From: Otatea glauca
Lineage: Eukaryota > Streptophyta > Magnoliopsida > Poales > Poaceae
Direction of reading: 5' to 3'
DNA: 64,000 nt
Assembly (NCBI GenBank): GCA_036346275.1
Contig: CM070725.1
Coordinates: 41,416,104-41,480,103, forward strand
The notes under the pieces were generated by a model. The model made no database searches. It saw only the letters and a program-made list of their open reading frames with translations, and was not told the origin of the DNA. A program made the position numbers and the translations under genes. This document shows positions 34,396-45,534 of this stretch, piece after piece; the first letter of the stretch is position 1; each line of letters starts with the position of its first letter.

Positions 34396-34800
34396 TCATA
34401 CATCATCAAGAAATGCTAATTCCTCGGTCCTCACCCAAAAAAAACCACGAAATGCTAGATAAAATGGTGAACTTGGCGTCTCGATTCTTGAATTGATCCT
34501 AACATACCTTGGAGGGTCGTCGACCTTACGGAAGTTCTTGACGACCTTGATGATGCGACCTGGTGGCGTGGGCGGGCGGGGGGGCGGCAAGCGGCGGCGG
34601 GGGGGCAGGCGGAAGGCGGGGCGCGGCGGGCGGCGGGCGCGGGCTGGGCGTCAGGCGGTTCGTGGGTCGGGACGGGCGGCGGGCCGTCGGGTGGCGGGCG
34701 GTGCGGGGCGTCGGGTGAGGGCGAGCGACAGGGCGGCGGGGCCTCCGTCCGGGAATCGCGTCACACTCGGGAGCAAGCTAGGGTTAATGAGAGCGATGTC
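34396..34800 (-). other. Exon-like segment with splice donor, possible captured gene fragment
   Basis: A very GC-rich Pro-coding stretch on the minus strand runs into GRIIKVVKNFRKVDDPPR, then CCAAG and a GTATGT donor (about 34507). The sharp change from GC-rich to AT-rich sequence at the donor fits an exon edge. I do not recognise the protein. It lies just outside the left subterminal repeats of the CACTA element. Confidence 0.35.
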
Positions 34801-34835
34801 TACGCGCGTGAATAGTGTGCTCGCGGGAATAAAAT

Positions 34836-35225
34836 GGGGATTTCAATCATCAGTATCGCTTCTTGTAAAAACCGACACTGATTAGTCACAATATCCGTAT
34901 CGTTTTTTAAGAAAAAACCGACACGGATGTGTATAATCCGTATCGCGTATTAAACTAAAACCGACACAGATGTTTATCAGTATCTGTATCACTTTTTTAT
35001 AGAAAACCGACACTGATGTGTCTCAATATCCGTATCACTTTTATAAATAAAACCGACACTTATGAAGTCATATATCCGTATCGTTTTTTTTTTAAAACCG
35101 ACACTGATGTGTCTAATCCGTATCACTTTTTAAAATAAAACCGACACAGATGTGTATCAATATCTCTATCAATTTTTTAAAGAAAACCGACACTGATGTG
35201 TCTCAATATCTTTATCACAGGTCTG
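34836..35225. repeat. Left subterminal repeats of CACTA element
   Basis: About seven copies of a ~45-60-bp unit built from AAAACCGACACTGATGTG and ATCCGTATCACTTTTT with changes. Subterminal repeats are the binding sites of the TnpA-like protein in En/Spm elements. Confidence 0.8.
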
Positions 35226-35647
35226 CAAGTTCTGAATTTTCAGCCTTTCATCAAAGAGAGAAAATATCATAACTTTTTCATATTTTGTTGAAATTATTAT
35301 AAATTTTGCAGAAACATATTTCAGGATACTGCAAAACTTTTTATAAAATAATTTTTGGAAAAAGTGGACTCATTCAAGAAATATGCCCAAATTCATTTCG
35401 TAGACATGATTTGTGCATAAAGCGTAGAAAAGTCAAAACTTTTTCAAATTAATCCAGAATTGTACGAAGATTTCCTTAAATCAACTTTCCACTATTTACA
35501 AGCTTTCCCAGCAATAATGTTGTCGAATGGAATTTTCTTTCACAACATATGGCACAAAGTGCAGGCATAAAGAGAAATTGCATTTCCATCAAAGCCTCCA
35601 ACAGCAATTCACCTTGGATTTTTACAACAAACATTACAGTAGTCCAT
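35226..35647. other. AT-rich spacer
   Basis: No gene recognised. It lies between the left subterminal repeats and the 3' end of the transposase gene. Confidence 0.4.
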
Positions 35648-38600
35648 TTATTTACAATACTGTCCTTCATGATGATCTACTCGCATGTAATTGGCTCCAT
35701 GTGTGTCGTCATCCCCGCTAAGATAGGCCCCATCTGAAAATGAAGGTATCTCATCGAATTGGTTATACTCTTCTTCATCTACAACATCTTCAACTCCTAC
35801 GATCCGTTTCTTGCCATGAAGAACGACGTGCAACCTCGGATTGGCCGGATCACACACGTAGAAGACTTGAGTTGTTTGCTTCGCAAGGACGAACGGGTCA
35901 TCTTTGTAGGCGAGTCTCCGAGATCCACAATAGTAAAGCCTCTCTTGTCGACCTTCACTCCATGTGGAAGTCCTACCCACTTACATCGGAACAATGGAAC
36001 TTGGTATATTCCGTGTCGAGCTCCCAAATTTCTTGATCAACCCATAGTAGGAGTTCATTGTGGTGGGAGACTCTTTTCGAGTGATGATAGTCGGAGAAAG
36101 CATTTATGCACACACCACTGTTTTGGACAAGATACTTTTGGCATCTTGACTCTCGGTGTAAAAGGTGTAACCATTAATATCACTACCCGCCATGTGCGTA
36201 CATTAAATCTTGGTCCATCACCAACCATTTTACATTCTCACTAAAGGAGACCTCCGCTTTTTCTTTGAACCATGTGAGGAATCGATCATTGTGTTCTTGT
36301 GCGATGGAAAGCTCATCCATTTGTGGATTCTCTTCCGTAAAATCAACTTATCTTTGCTCGATGTATGGGCGAACTGCGCTGCTCGCAAGATCTGTCAAAT
36401 GCGCTTTGTAATACATATCAAACCTCGGACTCATTAGTTTGGATCCAACGGTTCCTTTACCAGCAAGTCTGCCCTCGTGACGAGATATAGGAACACCGAT
36501 TGATTGTCTTTTACCTAGGTAGTCCACACAGAACTCAATAACCTCTTCAGTCCCATAACCTTCAACAATACTACCCTCAGGCTTCGACCGATTCCTCACG
36601 TAGGACTTTAATATACCCATGTACCTCTCGAACGGATACATGTAACGTAGAAAAGCGGGTCCACATATCTTAATCTCTCTAACTAGGTGAACCACAAGGT
36701 GGACCATTATATCGAAGAACGACGGTGGGAAATGCATCTCAAGCTGACACAGAGTCTGCACCACCTCACTCTGTAAGTTGTCTAGCATATCGGGGTCAAT
36801 AACTTTGCAGGAGATCGCATTGAAGAAATAACACACCGTGATTGCCAACCTGACATCCTCTGGCAGAATATTTCGGATTGCAACTGGGAGCATTTGGGTC
36901 ATCAAGACATGGCAGTCGTGGGACTTCATGCCCAACAACTTCAAATCATCCATGGACACAAGCTTCTTAATGTTCGCGGAGTAGCCAGATGGAACTTTAA
37001 TACCATGAAGACATTTGTAAAGGTCCTCTTTCTCCTTCTTGGATAGGGTGTAGCATGCAGCGGGGATATACGGACCTTTTCCATCCTCCTCTATCACTGC
37101 AAGCCTGGGCCTGATTCCCATGTAGGCCATGTCGCGACGAGCATTCACACTATCCTTTGTCTTTCCAGGTATGTTCAGCAGGATACCAACCAAATTGTCG
37201 CAGACATTCTTCTCAACGTGCATGACATCAATACAATGTCGAACATCTAACTCCTTCCAGTACAGTAAGTCCCAAAATATTGACCTCTTCTTCCAAATGG
37301 TCCTAGAACGAACAGATTTACGGCTCTTTCCGTACTGAACATCGATATCCTCTACACGTGAATATACTTTCCTTCCACTCATAGGCTGCGGTGCCGAACG
37401 GACTTCGCTCTTCCCATCAAATTTGTCATCCATCTTACGGTATCGATGACTTCGAGGTAGAAACCTATGGTGACCCATATACACAGTTTTCTTGGAATTA
37501 GGCAACCATAGGCTCTCGGTCTCCTCTTCACAAATAGGACACGCTTTTGCTCCTTTCGTACTGTAGCCCGCCAAATTACCAAGAGCCAGGAAATCATTTA
37601 TGGTGCAAAATACCATAGCCCGTAGGGTGAAATGCTCTCTTCTGACGCATCCCACACAATGACCCGTCATTCCACAATTTTACCAAATCCTCGATCAATG
37701 GAGCGAGGTACACATCAATATCATTTCCATTTGTTTGGGTCCCGAGATTAGCAGCGACATCATGATATATTTCCGCTTCATGCACAACCAAGGAGGAGGT
37801 TGTAGATACACAATGAGCCGCCACGTCTTTGTGACGATCGCTCATGTTACCAAACGGATTCATTCCATCGGTACTCAATCCAAATCTTATGTTCCTCATT
37901 TCGGCACCAAACTCCTCATGTTTCCAATCGATGTTTCTCCATTGAGCCGAATCAGTAGGGTGTCTCAGCTTGCCATCTTCCTTTTCGAGACTCATAATGC
38001 CAACGCAACAATTTTGCTTCTCTAGGATTTGCAAACAACCTCTCCAGACGGGGAATGATGGGCAAGTACCACAATACCTTGGCCGGTGCACCTTTAGTGA
38101 CCTCTTCACCCTCGTTGCCCCGGCTCTTACGCTTCTTGTCGTTACGCTTCTCCTTTTGTTTGTACCGAGGCACACCGCAAACTGGACAAATGTGCAGCTC
38201 CTGATGTGCGTTACGGTACAAGATGCAATCATTTGGACATGCATGTATCCTTTCTATTTCCATTCCCATGGGACATAGTAGCTTTTTCGCTTCATAAATG
38301 CTTGTTGGCAACTCGTTTCCCTCCGGAAGCAGATCCGATAGAAGAACTAGAAGTGCATTGAAACTTGTATCTGTCCAACGGTGTTTTGCCTTCAGTTCGA
38401 ACAATGCAAGGACCGAACCCAACTTGGTGTATTCTGCTTTGCAACCTGTGAACAGTGGTTTCGCATCGTCTTCCATCAAGCTTTTAAACTTTCCAAACTC
38501 TCTTTCTGTGTAATTACCCTCCACATCCCGCAACATTTGCTCCAAATTCTCCTCCTCAAACATATCAAACTGCAACTCATCATCCGGTTCCACCGTGTCT

Positions 38601-38875
38601 TCATTGCATACCGGCAGGGTACTACCTGTCTCCCCGTGATGGATCCAACAAGTGTAATTCCTCATGAAGCCACGTCGAATCAGGTGGTCCTCAATTTGAG
38701 CTGAGTTGTTAAATCTTCTCAGATTGGTGCAATCAATGCAAGGACAATATATGAAGTTTACACCCCTCCTCACCATGTCCTCTTCGGCAATTTTTTTGAA
38801 CTCCTTAACACCCCTCTGAAATTCAGCACTCACACGACTTTTTGCATACATCCATTCCTTATGGTTCATCTGCAA
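35648..38875 (-). pseudogene. TNP2-type CACTA transposase, frameshifted
   Basis: Starts MQMNHKEWMYAK at 38875. The transposase-associated domain follows, with the zinc-type pattern FIYCPCIDCTN. The TNP2 domain (PF02992) runs to about 36900 with NIRFGLSTDGMNPFG, CPICEEETESLWL and DVMHVEKNVCDNLVGILLN. DUF4218 follows (MHFPPSFFDIMVHLVVHL, PFERYMGILKSYVRN), then DUF4216 pieces (INGYTFYT, DDPFVLAKQTTQVFYV) to the stop at 35648. This enzyme binds and cuts element ends. Frames change near 37985 (one extra base in AAAAGG) and near 37640, with a stop at 36348 and more breaks after it. Without these breaks it would be a near full-length TNP2 protein. Confidence 0.9.
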
Positions 38876-39207
38876 TTAAACTTCACACAATAAATTAAGC
38901 ACAAACTGGAGGACAACAAGCTAGCTATTTGAAATATTGAGACATCATTTCAGTTAATATTACCTTTGCAAAATAGATGACAATTTCCTGCAACATATAT
39001 GAAATATGTACTCCCGATCGATACTTAGATTCTTCCCTGGTTTAGAGCTTCCAATTTCCTAGATAAGAGACATACATTTTTAACATGAATAATGATATCA
39101 AACAATCTAATTATATAGTGCAGTAGCCTAAGATCTTTTGACTACAACGAAACAAAACAAGGGTACCAACGATGACTCCTAATCTCTAAATAGGTTTGGT
39201 CCTAATC

Positions 39208-39437
39208 CCATTCGAGGATATGTGGTTTCGACAAGTTCCTAAGCCGTTGTACAACTCCAGAGAAAATTTCGGCAGCATCTCCCCGCTATTCTCCATATAC
39301 ACGTCTCGACAACAGGTCAAGAGGGGTGTGTATCTGGAGAATACCAGGGAGACGCTACCGAAATCTCTACTCTGCAGTTGTACAACACACTTCGATCAGA
39401 ACTTGCGAAGCACATATCCTCGAAGCTATCAAAAACG
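39208..39437. repeat. ~100-bp-arm inverted repeat (hairpin) in CACTA 5' region
   Basis: The left arm 39208-39304 and right arm 39327-39437 are about 85 percent complementary by eye. Matched blocks include TTCGAGGATATGTG, TTGTACAACT, ATTTCGG then AGC/TCTCCC, and ATTCTCC then ATACAC, with a loop of about 20 bp. If transcribed it would fold into a long hairpin, a possible small-RNA source. Confidence 0.75.
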
Positions 39438-39949
39438 TGGACAATTCGAGGCTGCGCTTATAAATATGCCATTTCGTTCGGTATATTTATAAACAAGCAT
39501 CCTCGAGCGAGAGGCGAGGTTCCGCACCCTAAACTCTAGCATTCATTAGGTGACAAGCAATAATAATTCCATATTAATATCAAAGCACTACAAATTAAGA
39601 TAATTAAATACATGTGTACATGCTTGTGAAATAAAGGTGTGAAATCGATAGGACATACACAATACGAGTGCAATCTAAACTTTCTTGCGACATATCAAAA
39701 TTACATAGTGCAAAATTAAAGGGTTTGAAGGAATGCTCACATTTTGAAGAAAACCACAAATTATGCAAAATGAGGGAAATCTCCTCAAGTTATGGCTTCA
39801 AATTTACCCTCTTAACACCCACCCTTGAGGATTTCAAATTTTCTCACCAAGTATTGCTTCCAACCACGAATATGAGCTATTTTTTACGGTGGCGCGAAGA
39901 AACCTCCTCTGGAACAATAACAGAGAAGAGTTGATTCGAGTGGTATAAA

Positions 39950-40497
39950 TAACCTAACGAGGTACATCACTATCGGTTCTCATATAAAAAGCGATAGTGA
40001 TGTGATCATCACATCACGATCGGTTCTTATAAGACAAGCGATAGTGATTATCATAGTCATCACAATCGGTTCCTACATAAGAGCCGATAGTGATGAAGAC
40101 GCACACATCACTATCGGTTCTTATTTAAGCGATAGTGATGATAATCCACATCACTATCGCTTCTCACAAAAGAACCGATAGTGATGAGCACATCTTTGTG
40201 AAGCGATAGTGATGTGCATTATCATCACTATCGCTTCTTAAATAAGAACCGATAGTGATGTATACGTGCTCATCACTATCGCTTTTTATATGAAAACCGA
40301 TAGTGATGATAATGCACATCACTATCACTTCTCGCATAAGAACCGATTGTAATGTTCCCAGTGCTACATCACTACCACTTCTAACCTGAGAACCGATAGT
40401 GATTATGATTAATGCCTCTCCTAAGTCATCTATTACAATCATTTCTTCCTAAAAACTTAAGAACCGATACAGATAAAGCGATAGTGATGTACCATTC
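39950..40497. repeat. Right subterminal repeats of CACTA element
   Basis: A dozen or more copies, in both orientations, of CATCACTATCGSTTCTTA and its complement TAAGAACCGATAGTGATG, spaced about 35-45 bp. They are more uniform than the left block. Confidence 0.9.
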
Positions 40498-40507
40498 TGT
40501 AGTAGTG

Positions 40508-41079
40508 TATGTACGTACGTACAGATGGTTTTATCGTTTTCGGCCAGGTGAGCGGTGAGAAATTTCTCCACCACGAAAATGCGTAGTCGCCGAGGGAAGA
40601 TTCTCCTTTTTTCGAGGGAGCCGAGGAAGAAAGTAGCTTCGTTTTGTGACAATGGAGTCACGCACGAGATAATACTAGCTAGTTCCAGCCTTCCAGGTGC
40701 CCGTGTTTCCAACCATTTTGCTCAGAAAAGAACTTCATAGACTAATTCAATCCTGATCTGCACAGGTTCTGCTTGATTTTCTTGATTTGCAACTTGCAAG
40801 AGATAGTTTGACTTTTGACTGTTGATTATCAAAACTAGCTGGTAGCTTTGCTTGACAGATAGTCCTAACAGCGTCTAATATCGATCCTATAGTGTGTGTG
40901 TTCTCGTGTGTGACGGATAGTCCTAACAGCGTGTAATATCCCACCGTGGGCGTACTAACAATTGACTCGTGGACAGCTCACCGTGTGTGAGTGTTCTCGA
41001 GTTCCTAAAATGAATTTATCTAAGTGCATCGTAACGTTGAAAAGTGGCCTCGTACACATGTGTACCTTCTACATAAAGG
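40508..41079. repeat. Region downstream of patatin gene with divergent relative of block D
   Basis: 40548-40745 resembles 46108-46255 of block D: AAATTTCTCCACCACGAAAATG, the GAGGAAGAAA block, CCCGTGTTTCCAACCA. It is about 70-75 percent similar by eye. After that, a short direct repeat ATAGTCCTAACAGCGT occurs at 40858 and 40916. No gene recognised. Confidence 0.55.
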
Positions 41080-41084
41080 TAACT

Positions 41085-42035
41085 ATTGAGTTATATGCAT
41101 CAACTAATTCACCCAAAAGTTTAAACTGATGAGGAAATATAGGCAATTCATTTATATTTTAACACTCCCCCTCACGTATAGGACTCTCTCAGGCCTAGGA
41201 CGTGGAATAGAAGTGGGCTGCAATTATTTTTTTAATTGCGCCAACCGGGTTTTAAACTCGAGACCTCTTGACTCTGATACCATATTGGAAATGGCGCAAG
41301 GCTCACTACCCTCTAGGGGTTGCATTCACGTGTATATGTGGGCAGGTTTACATGAGGGAATTACATGCATGAATTAAGGTCATGCCATAATCAGTGGGGG
41401 CGCAGCCCCAGCACAATCAGGACGCATGGTCCTATATATGCTATGTATAGGAAATTGCCTTCCATGTATAGGAAATAGCCTTCCATCTTTAACACCCCCC
41501 TCAATCTGGACAGTATGAAATCAGGTTCAGATTGTTAGTGATCTTGCTAAAAGCTGGTCCTGGCAATGGCTTGGCCATGATATCAGCCAACTGATCTTTG
41601 GAGGATATAATCCGTACGTCAAGTTGCTTGGACGCCACACGTTCGCGAACAAAATGGTAATCTACCTCAACATGCTTTGCTCGCCGATGAAAGATGGGAT
41701 TAGCAGTGAGGTAGGTGGCGCCGGTATTGTCACACCACAAATGTCGGCGGTCTTGGCTGAGGGATTCCAAGCTCACGAAGCAAAACTTGAATCCAAATGA
41801 GCTCAGCCGTAGCATTGGCAATCTCCTTGTACTCGGCTTCAGTGCTAGAACGTGACACAGTCGGGTACTTGCAAGAGCTCCATGATATAAGGTTACCGCC
41901 ATAGAAGATGGTGTAGCCTCCCGTGCTGCGACGGTCATCCTTGGCTCTGATACCATATTAAGTTGCATGCACCAACCAGTTCACCCAAAACTTAAGCTGA
42001 TGAGAAAATATGGGCAATTCATTTATACTTCAACA
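41085..42035 (-). mobile_element. Miniature copia chimera with 80-bp LTRs
   Basis: Outer repeats 41085-41164 and 41956-42035 are 80 bp each, start TGTTRAARTATAAATG and end TCAATA/TTAATA on the minus strand. GTAAC flanks both sides (41080-41084, 42036-42040), a perfect 5-bp target duplication. Inside is a third, different LTR-like unit (41283-41494, 212 bp). Two tRNA-Met primer sites TGGTATCAGAG (41955-41945 and 41282-41272) follow the 80-bp and 212-bp units, and purine tracts precede the 212-bp and second 80-bp units. Order on the minus strand: LTR, PBS, RNase H remnant, PPT, LTR-b, PBS, PPT, LTR. Confidence 0.8.
41495..41944 (-). pseudogene. Copia RNase H remnant
   Basis: Directly after the primer site the minus strand encodes DDRRSTGGY then WSSCKYPTVSRSSTEAEY, and in the next frame LWCDNTGATYLTANPIFH and VDYHFVRERVASKQLDV to SSKDQLADIMAKPLP. 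This is a Ty1/copia RNase H with one frame change in the middle. Gag, protease, integrase and RT are gone, deleted between primer site and RNase H. Confidence 0.85.
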
Positions 42036-42174
42036 GTAACAAGGTATTGCGATAAAATTTATTCGGTACATATACACGAGAAATAATTATGGCATATAAA
42101 AATGAATGAATGCAAGCTTGTTTGTCTGGCATTTAATAAACAAATGGAGTGGTTGACATATATTCCATCCATGT

Positions 42175-44587
42175 TTATTGTTTGTCGGCCTTCTTCTGGA
42201 ACCTGGTCTTGCGTTCCTCTGACAGCATTCCGGCGAAATGCTCTAGCTCCTCCTCGTTAGTGCCCTTGTTCGTGTCGGGCTCGGTCTCGCCGGTCTCGAC
42301 GTTCACCTTGCATGCCTGCCTCTTCAGCAGAGCCTTGCCGACGTCGACGAGCCGTTTCAGGTTCTCCGGCGTGGAGACGTCGACGGACGCGGTGTTGCCC
42401 TTGAGCTCGTCGTCCTGGATGCGGAGGTAACTCTTCTCGCAGTGCAGCGCCTGGAAGAGCACGGAGGCGTGGATGTCGACGATGTCGGCACTGGACTGGC
42501 TGAAGCTGTCGATCAGCGGCGTGGCGCCCTTGTTGTAGAGCCACCCGAGGATGCCCCACTTGCCGCACTCGGCGGCATCGAACTTCTTCTCGATCTTGGC
42601 TGAGCCGGTGCCCAGCGACAGGATCATGAACCTGCCGTAGTCCACCGGCTTGATCGGGAAAAATTCCTGGTTGCCCAACAGGATCTGCTTGCTTACATGT
42701 GTCATCGCCAGCAACGTCTGTGTCGACAAAGTATCCAAAACGAGTACACATAAGCATCGCGACTCAAAAAAACTATGCAGTTCTATTTGCACAAAGAGTT
42801 CAAATGCGAAAGCCCAACAAGCTAATGCAATGACTTCAGTCGATTGTTTAACAAGTACTAAATCCAGTTTTTTCATCATATAACGTATGCGCGCTACTAT
42901 ACACTGCATATAGACACTACGTTTATATGTGAAGAAGCTAGGTTTGGAAATGAATCAAATATGTGTCTAAGATCGATTTTGTGTATCGCGATGTGTCCTT
43001 CCTTCTCACTAATAAATCCATTGGTAGCTCTTAGCAGTTAGCACACGTGGTCACTCACCGGATTGTTTGCGGCGACGGCTCCGTCGATGAGGTTGAAGGC
43101 CCGTGGCTTGCCGTCCTTGTACTTGGTCTCGAAGCGGTGCCCGGGGAGGTAAGTCGGCGCGGCTGAGGTGCTGATGCACACGTCCGACAGAAGAGCGTTC
43201 TTGGAGACTTCGCTCTGGGCCTGTACATGTGAATTATATTCCATTCAACTCATGCAATTGTGCGGTGCAGGCAGAATGTTATCGGTGAGCGAGTCGCGTG
43301 TTTGCATGGACGTACATCGTATCTGGAGAAGATTGTGGGCTGGAGGAGCTTGATGTCGAAAGTGGGGATGACGATGTTTTGGAGCGCCTGGCTGACTCGC
43401 GTCTCGCCGAGCAGCTTCTTCACGATCGAGTGGAGGTACTTGCCGTCGTACTTTGGCCCCGTCATTCTCTTGAACAAGCCTATAGGTCCGTTGCTGCACG
43501 GTATGTACAAGTTAATCAATTTCTTCTATGTTATGCTTATATGCCGACCTGAATTTTGTGCCAATTCACAAGCTCATTAGTCATTGCTCCCTCCGGTCAC
43601 AAACAAGCAAACTTTTGATGATATATGGTCTCTAAAACTTAACTTTGATCACTATTTTTTAAATGTAATATATTTATAAAATATAATAAAATCGTATATT
43701 AATAAAATTATTTTTCAAAAATAATCTACACGTATCATTTTTATGTGTCTAAATATTCATAAAGATACTGATAGACAAATTAAGTTTATTAAATTTGCCT
43801 TTACATACTTAAAAAGCATTATTCTTTTATGACCGGAGGGAGTGTAATAAGTAGGTTGTAATCCTCACCAGACGGGAGGAAAGATCTTCGGGCAGTGCTC
43901 GAGGTAAAAGTTGTTGATGTCCTTGGCGGCGAAGAGAGGGCGGCCCTTGTCATTAGGCGCGGTGAGCATGGCGGTCACCAGCCCTCCGGTGCTTGTCCCG
44001 GCGATCACGTCGAAGTAGTCTGAGATCCTCGCGTCCGGTCCATCTAGCTCCTATAGGCAGTTAGACACAGTACACCCCCAACAATATCCATTAGAGTAGT
44101 TCATCAGAACGGACAGCATGCCTAGATACATGCATGCGTATATTTTTTTTGAAATGAAAGCGTAGGAGTTCTGCCATGTATTAAGTGGGGAAATCAGATA
44201 ATAGTCATGATACAAAGAGTTAATGATAAATAGAGAGGAAAGAGATTAAATATAGCTATCTAGGGCAAAAGAAGGAGAGGCGACGGGAAACATGCATGCT
44301 AACAAAGACCTACAAAGTTTTATAGAAGTCGAGCAGCCATGAAATATGCATGCGTATATGGAACTCACCTGGAGCTTATCTTCGAGGAAGGCGAGGATGG
44401 TGCCGGGGATGATGCCGCGGACGCCGCCGCCGTCGATGCTGAGCACGGTGACGATGTTCCCGTTGGACGGCGCCGGGGACTTGGGCGTCAAAAGCGACGA
44501 CACGCCGCGGCTGAGCACCGCCTGCGGCGCCTGGCTCACGGTCAGGGACCCGTTGCTGTTGAGCTCCGGGACGTGCACGGGAGCCAT
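42175..44587 (-). CDS. Patatin-like phospholipase (lipid acyl hydrolase), 5 exons, intact
   Basis: Exons 44587-44369, 44050-43869, 43493-43316, 43220-43059 and 42717-42175 all have GT-AG introns and join in frame to 427 residues. Residues 52-58 are DGGGVRG (oxyanion hole). G91-T-S93-T-G95 is the GxSxG nucleophile motif and Asp239 in DGA completes the Ser-Asp dyad. Plant patatin-like proteins hydrolyse acyl groups from phospholipids and galactolipids, with roles in lipid turnover and defence (family knowledge). The length is normal for the class. No signal peptide is evident, which suggests a cytosolic or membrane-associated enzyme. AATAAA overlaps the stop. Intron 2 contains a MITE. It is the only intact host gene found in the window. 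The exact subfamily (PLP2-like) is inferred from overall resemblance. Confidence 0.93.
43587..43842. mobile_element. Stowaway-like MITE in patatin intron 2
   Basis: 256 bp of AT-rich sequence with terminal inverted repeats CTCCCTCCGGTC and GACCGGAGGGAG, the Stowaway hallmark. The usual TA target duplication is not intact at the edges (TTG on the left, TG on the right), so the insertion is old or the edge has mutated. Confidence 0.85.
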
Positions 44588-45054
44588 GGCTTGCTACGAC
44601 CTCAAACGCTCTAATCAACTAGCTACGTACCTTGAGCTGCTAAAAACAAAGACCTGCGTGCGATCCTTCCTCTTTAAAAAAGGCTAGCTTGTTTGGTTCG
44701 TTTGTCGACTCTGGCTGTTGGCTTTCGACCGCGTTGGCGTTATTGCACTTTGTGATGTGGCTAGGCTGATGCGGATGCGCTCGTATTTATAGTGGACGCC
44801 GGCTTGAAAGAAAGAACTCGGAGTTGCACCGATCACTACGAAATGGTCGCACCGCGCGCGGCTCGTACTGCGCTGCTCCAAGGAATTGGACGGAAGCGCC
44901 GGTGCGGCGTGCGCGCGCACGGGTCCAACGTTGAAGTGATCAACCGACCAAACACGCGGGCAGGATACAGCGAACCTGACCTGACCACAAACACACGATC
45001 AGATCAGGTCAAGATCGCGCACGAGCGAAAATATGCACAATACTTTAGCCGGAA

Positions 45055-45056
<2 letters not shown>
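44588..45056. other. Patatin gene 5' flank
   Basis: Promoter and leader of the patatin gene and about 260 bp further upstream. It contains the TATA box. No other gene is seen. The stretch is moderately GC-rich and not similar to the repeats on either side. Confidence 0.6.
44784..44791 (-). promoter_or_regulatory. TATA box of patatin gene
   Basis: Minus-strand TATAAATA, about 197 bp upstream of the ATG at 44587, in a CACTATAAATACGAG context. It would give a leader of roughly 165 nt. Confidence 0.65.

Positions 45057-45093
<37 letters not shown>
45057..45093. repeat. (TA)n microsatellite, left flank of Micron-like MITE
   Basis: About 18 uninterrupted TA units. Confidence 0.95.
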
Positions 45094-45095
<2 letters not shown>

Positions 45096-45482
45096 AAGTA
45101 GGGAATCATTTTCCCTTTTATGTACTCTCGGGAGTACATACTCTCACCTCTAATATACCACTTAAATGAATATTTTATAATTCTTTATCACTTTCAGTAT
45201 GCTCCAATAATAAATCTAAGATACTCCAATGCGACATGGTTGAAAAAATTTCATCAGAGCCCTTTATTTTTTTTGCTGCGTACCCTTTTCCATATGTAAA
45301 AGGAATATATAAACAAATTATGCTATAAAGGGTGGATTTTAATAAAATTTTTATGCAACTCACTTTGAAGTATCTTATAATCAATATTGAAGTATACTCA
45401 AAATGATAAAGAGGTATAACAACATCATTTAAACGGTATACTGGAGGTGGGAATACGTACACCCAGGAGTATGAAATCAAAT

Positions 45483-45486
<4 letters not shown>
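45094..45486. mobile_element. Micron-like MITE between two (TA)n arrays
   Basis: About 390 bp bounded on both sides by (TA)n. It has inverted ends: CTCGGGAGTACATACTCTC, ACCTCTAATATACC and ACTTAAATG on the left (45126-45168) pair with the complement on the right (45425-45473), about 80 percent by eye. Rice Micron elements are about 390 bp and flanked by (TA)n (family knowledge), which fits size and setting. No coding capacity. Confidence 0.6.

Positions 45487-45533
<47 letters not shown>
45487..45533. repeat. (TA)n microsatellite, right flank of Micron-like MITE
   Basis: About 23 TA units. Block D copy C starts immediately after it. Confidence 0.95.

Positions 45534-45534
<1 letters not shown>

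Larger units (their letters stand above)
34836..40507 (-). mobile_element. CACTA (En/Spm) DNA transposon
   Basis: The right terminus reads CACTACTACAGAATGG on the minus strand from 40507, a normal CACTA end, with TAT (40508-40510) as possible target duplication. Inside lie subterminal repeats, a long hairpin and a TNP2 transposase gene on the minus strand, then a second block of subterminal repeats at the left. I did not find a convincing left CACTA terminus, so the left edge is set at the first subterminal repeat. Confidence 0.8.

Noticed and set aside
39208..39437. miR820 precursor
   Set aside because: The mature miR820 sequence as I know it is not present in either arm; only position and hairpin shape are similar.
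39950..40497. Regular short repeats as a CRISPR array
   Set aside because: Units occur in both orientations and border a CACTA terminus, so they are transposon subterminal repeats.
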